The position numbers and the translations under genes are program-made. DNA of 37,593 nt from Conidiobolus incongruus B7586 (taxonomy: Eukaryota; Entomophthoromycota; Entomophthoromycetes; Entomophthorales; Conidiobolaceae): the NCBI GenBank assembly GCA_000697335.1, contig JNEM01016787.1, positions 1-37,593 of the forward strand, read 5' to 3'. Of the stretch, positions 1 through 11,428 are shown in pieces; within the stretch, counting starts at the first letter, position 1; every line of letters starts with the position of its first letter. Under the pieces are notes generated by a model. The model did no database searches and had not been told where the DNA came from. It saw only the letters and a program-made list of their open reading frames with translations.

Positions 1-915
1 ATAATTAAATTTTTGGTTTTTAAAAATAAAAAATCATATATATAAATTTCTAAAATTAACTAATATTTTAATATATTGAATTATTATAATATAATATATA
101 TTCTATTATTTATTCTTTTTAAATATTGTTATATATTCAATCTATTTGATATTACCAAATCACTATTTAAAATCTTTTACCTGCTTAAATCAATTATAAA
201 AATTATGATTTATATATGATATAACAGAAATTTAATTGAAATCAATGAATATTTATAATTGGTGAAAAGGTTATAAATACCTTATTATAGTAAATATATT
301 GAAATAAAATAATATTGGATCATTCCTTTATTAAATCATGTTAATTAATTTAATGGAATATATGTTTTGATATATAATGAAATTAAATATTTGTGTATAT
401 TTAAAAATAATTGTTTATTATTTTAATTTTGCATTATACCAGAGTTTTTATGAAAATTATATGATAATTTTTATTTGAACTATTGGATGATTCATTATCA
501 TCAGTGATCCTTATTGGTTAAAACCTTGGAATATTATTATCCTATGATTCTGCTCCTGTCCCTAAAGGGTTAAATAATAAACTTTAATTATATATTATAG
601 TTTTAAATAATTTAGTTTATAAAATTATATCAATTATTAATTAATATATATATATTTGATTTTATAACTTATTTTTATAGATTAGTATATATAAATTTAA
701 AAAGTATATAAATAAGTTTTAATTTACTAAAAATTTTCCAGTTAAGTAAATTTAATAAAAAATTTTGTTAATAATATATTTTTAATATATATAGATATTT
801 TAATTTCAAATTAATGATATTTTGGATTTAAGAATTATTATTGATATTTAATATATCCAGATATAATAAATATATATTTAACTTTAAGCATTTGAACTAA
901 ATATCGGTATAGGGA
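1..915. other. AT-rich gene-free DNA
   Basis: No open frame of useful length and no recognisable domain on either strand. The only slightly GC-richer patch (about 540-575) does not hold a frame beyond a few codons. I see no RNA gene or repeat. Confidence 0.6.
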
Positions 916-934
916 CTGTCTCTTATACACATCT
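916..934. other. Tn5/Nextera mosaic-end adapter sequence
   Basis: CTGTCTCTTATACACATCT is exactly the 19-bp Tn5 mosaic end in its reverse orientation, the sequence added by Nextera tagmentation. It lies alone in AT-rich DNA, with no transposase or second inverted end nearby. It is best explained as library adapter left in the assembly, so the DNA on its two sides may not be contiguous in the real genome. Confidence 0.9.
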
Positions 935-2380
935 ATACTATTATATAATATATTTTGAATATATTATATTATGATATTATATGTTAAATTATCAAAATTG
1001 GAATATAATTCTAAGTATCAAATATTAAATATTGATACCAAATATTGAATATATAATTTATATTTATTGAAGAACAAAAGAATATTTTTTCCATATCTAT
1101 CTAATTTGAAAATTAAAAAAATGTCATTAATTAGAAAAATAATGTTAAGTATATTTTAAATATAAAATGACATACTTAATATCTATAAAATAATTATCAA
1201 TAATAATTTTTTTTAATTTTTAATTACTACTCTCTAGTTACAATCACTTAAGTTGATAATTTCAATATATAATAAAATCAATAAATTTGCATATTACTAA
1301 AAATAGACAAATGAAATGATGTCAAGTTTAACAATTACTATCAATATATTTGGGAGTTTAATTATTTGTCAATTTTGACTATAGATTTATGATTTAATTT
1401 TCCAACTCACAAAGAAAAATATAAAAAGATATGATTTAGTTTCTTATAATTATAGTTATTGCTATATATAGAATAAAGTTCACAACTTGATTGCATTTAA
1501 CTTAGAATTTGGTATTGAATGGTGGTTTTAGTATTGTTTTGATTTTATCCATCTCTTTTACATTCACCACATTAATTAATAATTAGAATGATTAGTGTTA
1601 TTTAGCATTCAAAGTCTCTCGGAGATCAAATATATTATTATATTTGCTAAATATTTTGAAATGTATTAGATGTAACAAATATATTGATATGATGATATAT
1701 TGTAAAATAAATTGATTTTAAATTTATTTGAAATATCAGTTTGAATATCTTTAAGAGATAACATAAATCAAGTTATAAAAATCAAATTTCAAAGTGTCAT
1801 CAATAATTAAAGAAATAACAAGATAATGATAAAAGGAGTATTAATTAAAAATAGGATTATATTGAACTTGAATCAAAAAATTTAGTATGAAAGAGTTAAA
1901 AATATTAGGAGATTCATTACAAAAGAAGGTGAAAACTACCGAATATAAATTAATATTGCCTAATTATATTAAAAATGATAGCGAACCATATTTGGGGAAG
2001 AGTGCCGCATATTTATATGGAAATTATGCGAATAAAAAAATAACATTCAAAATTGAAAAATTTATTCAACAGAATTATATTTAGAATTTAATGCTTGATT
2101 AATTTCTGATTTGAACTTGTATTTTAATTGGATTATTTAAAAAATGGTCAGAATTCTGTATGATTTCAAAATAAAATTATTGTTCAAGTTTATTTTTAAG
2201 TGCTTTAAAAGCAATTTGATTGGACAGTTGAGTGTTTAAGTTTGGATGACATGAATACTCCTTTAATAAAAACATCATATCAATTTGAGAGATTGACTCC
2301 TAGCCAATTAAGTGCATGAGTTAAACAAGTCAGAGTGTAACAAAGTGCGTAAAGATGACCAAATGAAAATATTATGAGGA
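935..2380. other. AT-rich upstream region of the CRH gene
   Basis: Mostly featureless AT-rich DNA. It contains one doubtful short frame (1887-2084) and two copies of the heptamer AGGAGTA/TACTCCT (1834-1840 and 2256-2262). The last 300 bases presumably carry the control region of the gene that starts at 2462. Confidence 0.5.
1887..2084 (+). CDS. doubtful short ORF, 65 aa
   Basis: An ATG-started frame of 65 codons ending in TAG. It is rich in Lys, Ile, Asn and Tyr, as expected of translated AT-rich DNA, with no signal peptide, membrane helix or motif that I recognise. A short stretch in the middle (around SEPYLGKSAAYLYGNYANK) is less biased and could be a gene relic. No TATAAATA precedes it, and no splice-linked exon is evident. 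It is more likely chance or a relic than a working gene. Confidence 0.15.
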   Translation: MKELKILGDSLQKKVKTTEYKLILPNYIKNDSEPYLGKSAAYLYGNYANKKITFKIEKFIQQNYI

Positions 2381-2388
2381 TATAAATA
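2381..2388 (+). promoter_or_regulatory. TATA box of the CRH gene
   Basis: TATAAATA followed by CCC, 81 nt before the ATG at 2462. The same octamer lies 75-80 nt before the ATG of three other genes in the window, which supports a real core promoter rather than chance in AT-rich DNA. Confidence 0.7.
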
Positions 2389-2461
2389 CCCTCGCCACTC
2401 TATTTTATTCAGTTACGATCGAATTTTGTAAATACTTTTGTCTTTATTTATAAATTTTAAT

Positions 2462-3625
2462 ATGAAGGCATTTATTGCTACGGCTCTTTCTGCTCTTCTA
2501 TTCTCATCCGTTGCAGCTGAAAATAAAAAATGTGGCGCTGAAAGAAAATGTGACAAATTCTCTCCTTGCTGTACCAACGAAGGTTGGTGTGGTAAAGGTT
2601 ACAACTTCTGTGGTTTCGGCTGTAACCAACAAGGTAACTATAATGGTACCAAGTGTCTCAAGCCTATCCCATGTAAATCCACGGTTTACAAATTCAATGA
2701 TCCCTCTAAACTTATTGATGTTAAGGATTACAAAGGCAACTATAACAAACATGACTGGATTCTTCGTGCCGGTAAATATGAGTTCAAAAACGGCAACCTT
2801 CTCTTACAGAGCTCTAAAGAGGTCGGAGGTACCCGTATTGAAGCCACTAGATATCTCCAATATGGTAAGATTACTGCCAGAATGAAGACTGCTGACTCTC
2901 CTGGTATTGTCTCCGCTTTCATTACCATGTCCGATGTCAAGGACGAAATTGACTGGGAATGGGTTGGTGGTGTTTTAGATGAAGGTCAAAGTAATTATTT
3001 CTGGAAGGGAGATGAAGTTATTGGCAATGGCGGAAAGCACAAAATCGGTGGCAAGAGTTCTGATGATTTCCATGACTATACTATTAACTGGTCTCCAGAG
3101 GGCATTGAATGGGCTATTGATGGCAAACCTGTCCGCTACTTGAAGGCCAGTGAAAGAGATGGCAAGCTCCCCAACACTCCCTCACGTGTTATGTTCAGTA
3201 TCTGGTCTACTGCTGAATCTGCTCAAGGTACCAAGGAGTGGGCTGGTGGCGAAGTCGACTACAACACACCGCAATACAAGGAGACTGGATCTTTCTATAT
3301 TGAAATTGAATCTTTAACTATTGAATGTACTGGTGAAGAACTTTCAACTGATGACGATTTCAAAAACTACCTTAATGATGGAAACGGTGAAGATCCCGAA
3401 GAAAAGAAGAAGAAGGAAGAAAAGAAGAAGAAAGGCGAACCAGTTGAAGATGAAGGAAACACTGAACTTCCTCCTTCAGAACCTTGGACCAAGCCTCCTC
3501 CCATCTCAGTTTTTGGTCCTAATCCCACTGGTACCCCAAGAGGTGGTCAAGGTAATTCTGCAACCATCACCAATACTGTCTCCTACCTGGCCTTGGGATT
3601 CACCGCCTTGCTTCTTTTTCTCTAA
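2462..3625 (+). CDS. UTR2/CRH2: CRH family chitin-glucan transglycosylase with CBM18, GPI-anchored
   Basis: Single-exon gene, 387 aa. The family (GH16, Crh1/Crh2/Utr2) joins chitin chains to beta-glucan in the fungal wall. Visible parts: a signal peptide (residues 1-19, MKAFIATALSALLFSSVAA), a Cys-rich chitin-binding CBM18 module (about 24-65) and a GH16 domain (about 75-290). The catalytic motif DEIDWEW (161-167) supplies nucleophile Glu162, Asp164 and acid/base Glu166. Then come a charged Glu/Lys run, a Pro/Ser/Thr-rich linker, and a hydrophobic C-terminus of about 20 residues typical of a GPI signal. CBM18 plus GH16 is the Crh2/Utr2 arrangement. I start at the ATG at 2462 because extending upstream gives only a TTG codon and would mask the signal peptide; TATAAATA lies 81 nt upstream. 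The gene is intact. Only the exact paralogue is uncertain. Confidence 0.95.
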   Translation: MKAFIATALSALLFSSVAAENKKCGAERKCDKFSPCCTNEGWCGKGYNFCGFGCNQQGNYNGTKCLKPIPCKSTVYKFNDPSKLIDVKDYKGNYNKHDWILRAGKYEFKNGNLLLQSSKEVGGTRIEATRYLQYGKITARMKTADSPGIVSAFITMSDVKDEIDWEWVGGVLDEGQSNYFWKGDEVIGNGGKHKIGGKSSDDFHDYTINWSPEGIEWAIDGKPVRYLKASERDGKLPNTPSRVMFSIWSTAESAQGTKEWAGGEVDYNTPQYKETGSFYIEIESLTIECTGEELSTDDDFKNYLNDGNGEDPEEKKKKEEKKKKGEPVEDEGNTELPPSEPWTKPPPISVFGPNPTGTPRGGQGNSATITNTVSYLALGFTALLLFL

Positions 3626-6263
3626 TTAATTAATTAATTTTGAGAATTATAACATCCATAGCTACTAGTAATTTAATTTAATAATAAACATACGCTTTAT
3701 CAAAACATATATAATAATCTCAATAAACACACTCTCAATAATTAATTTCTATCATTATCATAACATATTTTTCGTGTTTCCAGTTAATAAAACTCCTATG
3801 ATACTAATTTCATTTACACACCATTCATTTCAGTAATTTATTGTTAATTTATTACAGCCGTTATTTTGTTTACTTCGGCTGAAAATATCATTTGTTATCT
3901 AATTAATTTTAGGGCTATGTAACCTGAGTAATAATTTTTCCATCTTTTATGTTAATCAATTAACCTCATAAACCACATATCAAACTCTGAATAATTTGAA
4001 AAATCAAATCTGTGAGTTTAGCAAAAAATTTAAATATAAATACATCATATTATCGCGGATCGGGAAGTCCGCTCGCCATTCAACTTTAACCGTCCGGCAT
4101 GATTCCAAATGTAATCCACTCAAAAATACCAGGCATGATCCTTGCACGATCGAAAATTCCAGACTATGACAGTAATTCGAGTTCCAACACATTGGCAAAG
4201 GACTAACCACTTTATAAAATAGTCACTAGGCACCTATTCGCTCATGGATCATCTTGATCAGGGCCAAGCACTATACCTCAATATTTTAATAAAATCTTTT
4301 ACAGTATCTCATTAGTCGTACTTGGCCGGTTTTATCGAATCTACATGAACTTTATTGCAAGTCTACTTTCTAGAAGACCAGGAATATGATTACATGGTAA
4401 AGCTTAAGAATAGCGGATAATGATACAGGATAAAGATAGTTAATCAGATAAAATCTAAAATATTGTGACATATTTAAGTTTTTTAAACTTCTTTAGGTTT
4501 TGATATTTTTAAATTTATTGTAATTATAACATCAAAAAAAATATTTTTTATTACTAAAATAATCTTTTTATTTAATTTGAATATTTTTAATTAAAATAAA
4601 ATTTTAATCTGCAAGATACTATATAAAAAACTTGAAATTTTTTATAAAATTTTATTCATTATTCAAGTATTTTAATAATTTATATATATACAAGTTATTA
4701 ATATTAACAACAATTATAAACTAACTTGATTTCATCAATTATTGAATGAAAAGTGATCAATGAAACTCGAATTATTCCTAATGAAATTTGCTTTTGGGCC
4801 AATTTCTGGAATGATTAATATAATTATGCATTAAATTTATATTTAAAAATAACCACAATAAGTTGTTTATAGATTTTACTAGAATTGGTAGTCGAGATAA
4901 TTTTGTTTTTGAGTTAAATACCTTTCTTGACATTGTTAAATAATTTATAAAATAACAGAATGACTGAAGCAGTTAAAAACTTATGCAATATAAAAATCAG
5001 TAATATATCGCTCAAGTCGAAATCAAATCATAATTTGTATTTACATGAATCAAATTGGAAATTGCCATACGAAAATAATAAAATATTTAGTATATGTATC
5101 AATTATATAGATCATTAAAAATAATGGTCTAGATTCTAAGTTAGTTTGGATACATTGAAAACATATAAGTATTAACTCTATTTAGTAACAGTTAACTATA
5201 ATAGTGCTGATTCTTCATACTTAAAACTTATTGAAATTAATCTATTTTCTAATATTACCAATCATTTACATATAATTTATCAAACTTCACAATTAACTAA
5301 ATTCAAAATATCATTATGAGTTATTTGATTTATTCCATCACATTGCCTTTCTAAGATATTTCATTTTAGATATTTTCAGAATTTACTCAAAATAGTTTTT
5401 AGTCTTTGAGCTAATATATCTAATATTTTGTAATTTACAAATAATTAAATATTTGATTTAAATTTGAAATTTATAAATTTTTTTTCCATTATATAAATTT
5501 GAGGATATATTAATGAAAATATATAATATCCAAATTATAATTTAAAATTTCGAAATTTGTAACTAACAATTATTATGAATGGTTTATTAAATTATTTGAG
5601 GTTAATAATTTTTATTTCACACTTTTTGATTATTGTGTATTCAGTTGTTAAGTTACAATTATCCAATGATAAGAGGAGGTGCGAGTATTCAACAATATTA
5701 AATGTGCCACCAATTTGACGCCAAATAATAAAAAAATCGATCTTAAAATCATATTGTTGACTTAAGTAATAGTTTTTATTTTATATGTTGAAAATTGTTT
5801 GATGATATAAGGTATTGGTAAATTATTAAGATATGCTTTAACAGGAGTTTAGATTAATCATTAATTATAGCTGAAAATATTTCAAATGACTTGAATTCAA
5901 ATGTGATTTCATTCATCAGTCACAATAAATCGACCAATTAGCGATGGATAACAATTAATAGTGGTCACATGTACTTATTTTGTTATTTCATATGAAAATT
6001 AATGTCTTGAATAGATTTCATGATTTATCTCATTGGTCAATCCTTCTTAAGGGTCTATTTCGAACACGCTAATAATCAAAAATTGTAGATTAATTATCTT
6101 ATGATTCTTTTAAATTTTCATCTATCTGTCAGTTGAATCCATTATTATTATAATAATAATTACAATTATATATAAATTATAGTTATAATACATTTATAAA
6201 CTCTTTAGAATATATAGATATATACAGATATAAATATATACATATATATAATCGATACCAAAT
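3626..6263. other. gene-free AT-rich DNA between CRH and ABCD genes
   Basis: It begins with a short TTAA run after the CRH stop. Apart from the GC-richer island at 4040-4445, described separately, I see no coding, RNA or repeat feature. Just before the ABCD gene the DNA is almost pure AT; a TATAAATA at 6229-6236 lies only 35 nt from that ATG and may be chance. Confidence 0.55.
4040..4445. mobile_element. GC-richer island, possible decayed pogo/Tigger-type element
   Basis: About 400 bp clearly richer in G and C than their surroundings but without a sustained frame in any of six readings. The left edge (ATTATCGCGGATCGGG at about 4052-4067) and the right edge (GCGGATAAT at about 4412-4420, read on the other strand as ATTATCCGC) form an imperfect inverted pair. 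Alternating ATTATCCGCG/CCGGAC words resemble termini of pogo/Tigger DNA transposons as I remember them. No transposase and no clear TA duplication are seen. A non-autonomous copy or an unrelated old insertion is possible. Confidence 0.3.
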
Positions 6264-8681
6264 ATGGAACCCGGCAGTAGAAAGTTTAATCCGTATATGA
6301 CCCTATTGCAAGGGATCGTTCATGACTACACCAAACATAGGACATTTTTTAAAAATACGTTAATAACTCTAATCAGTTTGAATCTCTTGTTGAGATTTAG
6401 ACAATTTACAAAATCTAGTCAGAATAAAGAACCAGTGAAATTTGATAAAGCAGAGATTAAAGCTGTTACTAAGAGGAAATATGGTGTAAGTATCAATGGA
6501 TAAAATCTATTGTTGTAAATTAATTGTTTTATTTAGCTGAATAAAATTTTCTTTTTGAGACTTAGAAAATTATTAAAGATAATTATTCCAAGTGTTAAAT
6601 CGAGAGAGTTTTTGTTATTGATGATACAAGCTTTTTTTATGGGTAATTAGAATATATTAAATACTAGTAATTTGATGTGTTAATGATTTGATAGTGTTTA
6701 GGACTTGGTTATCTCTTTATGTTGCCAAGTTAGATGGTCAAATTGTTGCTACATTGGTAATTTTAATATAATAACGAGTATGCATCCTTGAATACTAATA
6801 ATAGTACTTCAGATTAGCGGGGATATACCCAACATGATAAAAAAATTTGGACTATGGCTAGCTGTGGGTATTCCAGCTACGTATACAAATAGCATGGTAA
6901 TCAAGATTATTATTTATCCTGAATTGGATTAATTAACTATTTCTAGCTAACTTTCCTCCAAGGAAAATTGAGTATTCAATTTAGAACTAAATTAACACAA
7001 TACATTCACGAGAGATACCTCAAAGATAAGACATTTTACGCTATTACCAATTTGGATGATAGAATACAGAATGTTGATCAGTAAGTTTTATCAATTATTT
7101 ATTATAAAATATATTTTTAATTGTGACTGAAAGATGTATTACCGTCGATGTTGAAAAATTCTGCTCATCATTATCTACGCTCTACTCCAATTTATTCAAA
7201 CCCTCTATCGATGCCATTGTCTACAATTATCAACTCTCTAGAAATGTAGGAGGTGAAGTCCTCTTTGCATTGAACTTCCTCGTACATACTACATCTTGGT
7301 TACTGGGCAAAATCACTCCCCCATACGGCAAACTCGCCGCCGAGGAGCAAAAAGCGGAAGGTATTTTCCGATTTGGTCATTCCAGAATAATTGAGAACTC
7401 CGAAGAGATCGCGCTTTTGAACGGGTATGACATTGAAAAGAAGGTGGTTGAAGGCTCCTTCTCAGGATTAGTTCGTCACGTGAATCAAATCTTCAGAGTT
7501 CGCGTCTTCCACAATATGGTCGAAGATTTTATAATCAAATATTTGTGGGGTGCTGGTGGTTTAATCATGTGTGCAACACCAGTGTTTTTTGAAGATATTC
7601 AAACGGGAGGCATTCTCAAGACTATTTCTATGAGAACTAGAGGTAATTGATAAAATGTGATTTAAATGTATATATTTTTTTATTTATTTGATTAGAATTT
7701 ATTACAAATCGTCGTCTTTTATTAAGTTCTTCCGATTCCTTCGGTCGTATTTTGTACTCTTACAAGGATGCTAGCGAGTTAGCTGGTTACACTGCTCGTG
7801 TCGTGGATCTTTTAGAGGTATTCGAAGATATGAAGCAGGAGAAATATCAAAAATCCAAGAAGATTACCAATGGAGAAAATGTCAAATCCATCGATATGTC
7901 CCATAGAGGCCAAGTCCAAGAAGGAGATGAAGTCCACTTTGAAAATGTGCCTATTGTGTCCCCTGCTGGCGAAGTGCTTTTGAATGGATTGAGCTTCCAT
8001 GTCAGCCAAGGCATGCACTTACTCATTGTAGGTCCTAATGGATGTGGTAAAAGCTCCATGTTTAGAATTTTGGGTGGTCTCTGGCCCGTTTATGGCGGTT
8101 CTCTAACCAAACCAAGCTCCGAAAACATGTTCTACATCCCTCAAAGACCTTATCTCTCACTTGGTACGTTGAGGGACCAAATTATCTATCCCCACACCAA
8201 GGAACAAATGAAAGCCAGAGGCGTCACTGATGACGATCTCTTAGAGATTTTGGATGTTGTCCAGCTCAAAGATATTGTAGAAAGAGAAGGTGGTTGGGAC
8301 ACTGAGCGCGAATGGAAAGATTCCTTGAGTGGTGGCGATAAGCAGAGAATTGCTATGGCTCGTCTCTATTACCATCGTCCTAAATTCGCCATCTTGGACG
8401 AATGTACCAGTGCTGTCAGTATGGAAGTCGAAGAAATTATGTACACTCACGCTACCAAGCTCAATATCTCATTATTAACAGTATCACATCGTCCAAGTCT
8501 CTGGAAGTACCACAATTATATTCTCCAATATGACGGACAAGGAGGATATGTGTTCACAGAATTGGATGCTGAAAAGAGATTGGCTCTACAAGAAGAGAAA
8601 CAAGCTTTGGAGCATAAGTTGATTGAAATTCCCAAATTACAAGAAAAATTGGATATGCTTAAAGCTATCCAGAATCAATAA
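6264..8681 (+). CDS. ABCD1: peroxisomal ABCD-type half ABC transporter
   Basis: Seven exons (6264-6485, 6537-6642, 6695-6756, 6813-6896, 6947-7080, 7134-7642, 7696-8681) join in frame to 700 aa, a usual length for ALDP/Pxa1-type half-transporters. These dimerise in the peroxisome membrane and import very-long-chain or other acyl-CoAs for beta-oxidation. The membrane half carries family-typical stretches: [20 protein letters not shown], an exon reading [18 protein letters not shown], and the EAA-like loop around [12 protein letters not shown]. The nucleotide-binding domain has Walker [10 protein letters not shown] (about 485-493), signature LSGGDKQR (583-590), Walker B FAILDE (603-608) and the H-loop His637 in [10 protein letters not shown]. 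Introns are 50-56 bp, with GTAAGT or GTAATY donors and TAG, CAG or AAG acceptors, crowded toward the 5' end. I chose acceptor TAG at 6692-6694 because it restores the family Arg-Thr-Trp. Intact; paralogue (Pxa1 or Pxa2) unresolved. Confidence 0.95.
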
Positions 8682-9217
8682 TATAAAAGTTTAATTGGAT
8701 ATAATAAAATATGCTAGTAAGATAACTATATATTATTATTGTGTAAGTATTGATATTAAAGCTAGCAACAATTGATATAATAATAAATAATATCAGCTGA
8801 TATAAATAATTTTACTGAAAAGATCATGGTGAAATTCCTCATGATATTTTAATATCAAATCCAATAATTATATTTTACAATAAAAAAAATTTTGCCCCAT
8901 TAATGTTATCAAATTCTGAATAAGATACTATTACAGCAATATATAAATATCATTTTTATTACAGTTACACTCAAATCATTATTATTATTACTTACTATTT
9001 AACTAACAATCATACAATTTAAAAATATCACACAAAAATGATGGTTATTTGAATAACCTTTAGTTCTCAGATTGTACTTTGATATCATTTAAATTGTCAT
9101 GAATAAAACATTCGTAAAAATAATTATTACTTTAATATTGAAAATATATCTAAAATATATATACATATATATATAGTCAAAAACAGTTAGTATTTCATAC
9201 AAAATATGCCAAATACT
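8682..9217. other. convergent intergenic region
   Basis: AT-rich spacer between the 3' ends of the ABCD gene (+) and the DUF2015 gene (-). It must hold both polyadenylation regions, but I cannot place them with confidence. Nothing else is seen. Confidence 0.5.
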
Positions 9218-9736
9218 TTAATTATTACTATTCTCCCAATGTTTCGTACTATCTCCCAACAAACTATCGAACGTAATGAATTTAGAATCTAATGGAATAC
9301 CAGTATCAGGATCTATACCGTTTAATTTAAACATTCGCTTTTGTCTAATTAATCTCGCTTCGTCAAATGAGCACCCCTCCGTATTCATGATCTGCAAAAT
9401 ATCGTCGGTATCTTTGAGACCTGGTCTACTGTCTCCATTCGCTATATTGCTGCGAATGTTAAAGTTATCACTGTTTAAACCAAGCTCTAAATCTTTGATA
9501 AAGTTTTGCTCTTGGTTGGGTAAATCAATATGGTTGTGAGTATCTTCACCGTTGCCATGGTTGGGTAATTGGATAAATTTAGGTTTTTTAATAAAATATT
9601 TTCTGATTAGATAAATGACTAATTATAATAATAATTAATATATAATGAATATAAATATTATATATAAATTACTTAATGCTAATGCAATAACACCGTATAA
9701 AATATATTGAGGTAATTTAGATTTTTTATTTTCCAT
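9218..9736 (-). CDS. DUF2015 / UPF0357 family membrane-anchored protein
   Basis: Two exons on the minus strand (9736-9673, then 9618-9218) separated by a 54-bp GTAATT...TAG intron give 154 aa. The N-terminus crosses the splice and forms one membrane helix (about residues 11-25, YILYGVIALAL then IIYLI) followed by basic residues RKYFIKK. The C-terminal half matches the fungal DUF2015 (UPF0357, yeast YCL012C-like) signature: NIRSNIANGDSRPGL, DILQIMNTEGCSFDEARLIR and NGIDPDTGIPLDSKFITF. Function of the family is unknown; an ER or other endomembrane anchor is plausible. The gene converges on the ABCD gene, and its start lies about 190 bp from the probable solo LTR. Intact. It is easily missed, because the coding exon is preceded by a tiny first exon. 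Confidence 0.9.
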
Positions 9737-9928
9737 TATATATAATTTATTCAAAAGAACTAAGGAAAGATTATTGATTAAAAAAGTGACTTTGATAAAT
9801 TTTTAAATATCAAAAAATATTCAAATTTGGCCAATAACAATTAGAGCATTAATTGATTAAGTAAATGATTTAAATTTTTGGTTTAAAAAATTTATAAAAA
9901 ATTAAAAATGTTGGGTGATTTATGATAA

Positions 9929-10261
9929 TGTCACGAGCCAGAAGACAATTCTCCTACTAAATAAGCTTACTTCAACTGGATATAAGGGACATTCTCCCCT
10001 CACAAGATCAGCCACTTCAGCTCTATCCTTTAATTGGTTGGTTATACAAGCCACCGGAAAACCCCATAAATCTCCTTACCCTATTCACTGTATATAAAGC
10101 CGGAAATTAGAGCTATCCTCAAGAGGGCAAGCTCGATCTGGGTCCTCCCAGCTATCTCCCTTAAACCAATAAACTCTCTTTCTCCCCAACAGTTACCTGG
10201 AATTTCTCAGATCTCTCTTGTATTTAAATTCACCCGAACACAGCTTTCCCTACTCGTGATA
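9929..10261. mobile_element. probable solo LTR of a Ty3/gypsy-type element
   Basis: A 333-bp GC-richer block that starts TGTCACGAG and ends CTCGTGATA, an inverted pair with one mismatch, which is typical of LTR ends. Inside are a TATATAAAG box (about 10090), a stem-like GGGTCCTCCCAGC stretch and an AATAAA signal (about 10170), the order expected in an LTR. It has no internal region on either side and does not resemble the LTRs at 11429 and 16741. A GATAA repeat occurs at 9924-9928 and at 10258-10262, but the right copy overlaps the LTR end, so the target duplication is not settled. It looks like a single LTR left by recombination. Confidence 0.6.
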
Positions 10262-11423
10262 ATAATAAAAGTATAATATATTATAAAGATATTACAGAAT
10301 GTAAAAAAATTACCAAATCTATAGTATCTTGAGCCATTTTATTACAATTGATGTTAATATTAATAAATATTTTCAAAAATAAAAATATGATTAAACAATT
10401 TTAAAATTTTAAGAATTTATAATATTCTATATTTATAATCAAAGGAAATAAAGTAATATTGTAAGAGGAGTATCAATGATAATAGATTTTAAAAAACAAC
10501 TCAAGATTCCATTTACTTAATAAAGTTAAATTTGAGATACTTGGCAAATTTATCATTTTAGTATCTAAGAGCTATCACAAGTAAAATACCTTATAAAGTT
10601 TGTATAATATTAATTATTAGTATAGAAATTAAGTAATAGCACAATTTTAAAATTAAACAAATAAATCAATAAAAAATATATATAAATTAATAAATAATAT
10701 CAAATTAATAGCCTTTTTTACTATTAATAATTTTTTTTATACTTTTGGTAAGCTTTAAATACTTAAAAAACAGTTCTTTCTATTAAAGACTGAAATTTGA
10801 TGTTTTATAAACTAATTTAATTTGTTTGTAAGAATTTTTTTTCTTATAAGCTAATTTTTTAACTATTTAAAATAATTATAATTATATAAGTTATAATTAA
10901 GTAAATATACTAGATATAGTAACTTTCTATAGTTTTTTTATATAAAAAATTTTTTATAGCTTTAACTTTATATATTTTACAATTATCATATAAAATAATA
11001 TGTTTTTAATTTATATTAAGAACATTATTTAAAAATTATTTTATTTAAAAAAATAATATAAAATTTATTATTAATTAATTTTTTTTGAGATATTAAATAA
11101 AAAAATTATATGCTATTATAATTTATTACAACAATTAATATTTACTTATATTTAAAATATTTATTCATTAAAATTTATAAAAAGGATAATTTAACTTAAT
11201 ATTTTATTTTATTTTATTTTATTTTTAAATAAAAGATTATATAAAAAAATTTAAAATTTATTTATTATAAGTATTTATTATGAAAATTTTTATTTTTAAT
11301 TATATTTTAATAAGTTTAGTTTAACTATAATTACTCTAATTTTTTTAAGTTTTTATTAAATTATAAGGTATTTATTTTATATTTTTATTAATTACACTAA
11401 GTTTCAACATAAGTATATATAAT
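10262..11423. other. extremely AT-rich left flank of the chromovirus, possibly older repeat
   Basis: No genes. From about 10690 onward CA/TG dinucleotides become scarce and poly-A/T runs dominate, as in the adjacent retroelement. A pentanucleotide (ATTTT) tract lies at 11201-11225. The texture suggests the retroelement landed in an already decayed repeat, but I could not identify inverted or direct ends. Confidence 0.35.
11201..11225. repeat. (ATTTT)5 microsatellite
   Basis: Five perfect tandem ATTTT units in the AT-rich left flank of the retroelement. Confidence 0.85.
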
Positions 11424-11428
11424 ATACT
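11424..11428. repeat. left target site duplication ATACT
   Basis: ATACT immediately before the TG that opens the 5' LTR. The same five bases follow the 3' LTR at 17140-17144. A perfect 5-bp duplication is the usual footprint of Ty3/gypsy integration. Confidence 0.85.

Noticed and set aside
2438-2461. Eight-residue N-terminal extension of the CRH protein
   Set aside because: It would begin at a TTG codon and would mask a perfect signal peptide that starts at the ATG at 2462.
4004-4210. 68-codon minus-strand frame
   Set aside because: Lies in the GC-richer island and resembles no protein. It ends in translated AT-rich DNA.
9276-9539. Plus-strand 87-codon frame
   Set aside because: It is the antisense shadow of the DUF2015 coding exon, which has clear family motifs on the minus strand.
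9915-10097. 60-codon plus-strand frame
   Set aside because: It starts in AT-rich DNA and runs through the probable solo LTR; its composition follows the LTR, not a protein.
10261-10336. Minus-strand ATG reading MAQDTIDL followed by GTAATT, resembling a first exon
   Set aside because: No following exon can be found between it and the DUF2015 gene; the solo LTR lies directly downstream. Too short to support.
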